Assembly (NCBI GenBank): GCA_938003875.1
Contig: CALKWO010000412.1
Span: forward strand, 1-13,340
Origin: an uncultured bacterium
GTDB lineage: Bacteria; Planctomycetota; Uabimicrobiia; Uabimicrobiales; JABWCH01
Reading direction: 5' to 3'
Length of the DNA stretch: 13,340 nucleotides
Position 1 is the first letter of the stretch; each line of letters begins with the position of its first letter. Under the pieces are notes generated by a model. The model did not search any database and had not been told where the DNA came from. It saw only the letters and a program-made list of their open reading frames with translations. The position numbers and the translations under genes were made by a program. Positions 13,311 to 13,340 of the stretch are shown piece by piece.

Positions 13311-13340
13311 TTAATCTTAATCTTTATCGTAATCTTTATC
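13311..13340. repeat. Degenerate hexamer repeat, right edge
   Basis: Five in-phase hexamers, TTAATC, TTAATC, TTTATC, GTAATC and TTTATC, run to the window end and may continue beyond it. The unit type and the word TCTTTATCGT are shared with positions 1-18. Confidence 0.65.

Larger units (their letters stand above)
12858..13340. other. Gene-free repeat-rich region
   Basis: No convincing reading frame was found in these 483 bases on either strand. The region holds an AACACGAAG-type fragment near 12922, two direct copies of a GCAATCCCTGCG word, a GGGTGTTGCCC hairpin (13162-13172), an imperfect palindrome GCACACGACTTGTGC (13128-13142) next to a TATAAT, an inverted repeat and the terminal hexamer array. 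It looks like a graveyard of small repeats or decayed mobile-element ends rather than a functional gene region. Confidence 0.55.

Overview
The window is AT-rich (roughly one third G+C by eye) and looks like chromosomal DNA of a Gram-negative-type bacterium. A PilS/PilR-like sigma-54 two-component system, type I ABC exporter halves, and intergenic repeats built from 'CACAGAG' and 'GATGAACACA' words would fit an environmental lineage such as a low-GC planctomycete or other PVC-like bacterium. That placement is an inference from style, not proven. No rRNA, tRNA, CRISPR array or intact transposase gene was seen.

Layout, left to right. (1) 1-266: repeat-rich leader with a hexamer repeat, a 33-nt dispersed repeat and a long imperfect hairpin. 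(2) 267-3808: a plus-strand unit with a membrane histidine kinase (PilS/NtrB type), a coupled NtrC/PilR-type activator (4-nt overlap) and a low-molecular-weight protein phosphatase. (3) 3809-4080: repeats between convergent genes. (4) 4081-5325, minus strand: a phosphotransacetylase-family protein with its catalytic Ser/Arg/Asp conserved but longer than usual and without acetate kinase beside it. (5) 5449-9438, plus strand: an archaeal-looking ribonuclease HII followed by two overlapping ABC exporter half-transporters, probably a heterodimer. (6) 9439-11526: a structured spacer, then two convergent genes for membrane proteins of unknown function. The first vaguely recalls cytochrome-b-like membrane proteins whose haem ligands have been lost. 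The second recalls a shortened DUF4175-like protein with a Lys/Pro-rich linker. (7) 11527-12055: a nested double inverted repeat, an AT-rich stretch and a promoter with a small palindrome. (8) 12056-12857: a two-gene operon of a double TFIIB-type zinc-ribbon protein (TTG start behind a strong Shine-Dalgarno) and a Doc/Fic-family toxin-like protein. (9) 12858-13340: no gene, but several related repeat fragments ending in the same hexamer repeat that opens the window.

The item most worth following up is the zinc-ribbon/Doc pair. Doc toxins normally sit downstream of a Phd-type antitoxin. Here a small zinc-ribbon protein takes that position, in a compact operon with its own promoter and a candidate operator, so it may be an undescribed toxin-antitoxin arrangement. 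The rest is ordinary accessory or housekeeping content with a few unusual details: archaeal-type RNase HII, an altered GAFTGA loop, and elaborate repeat clusters.
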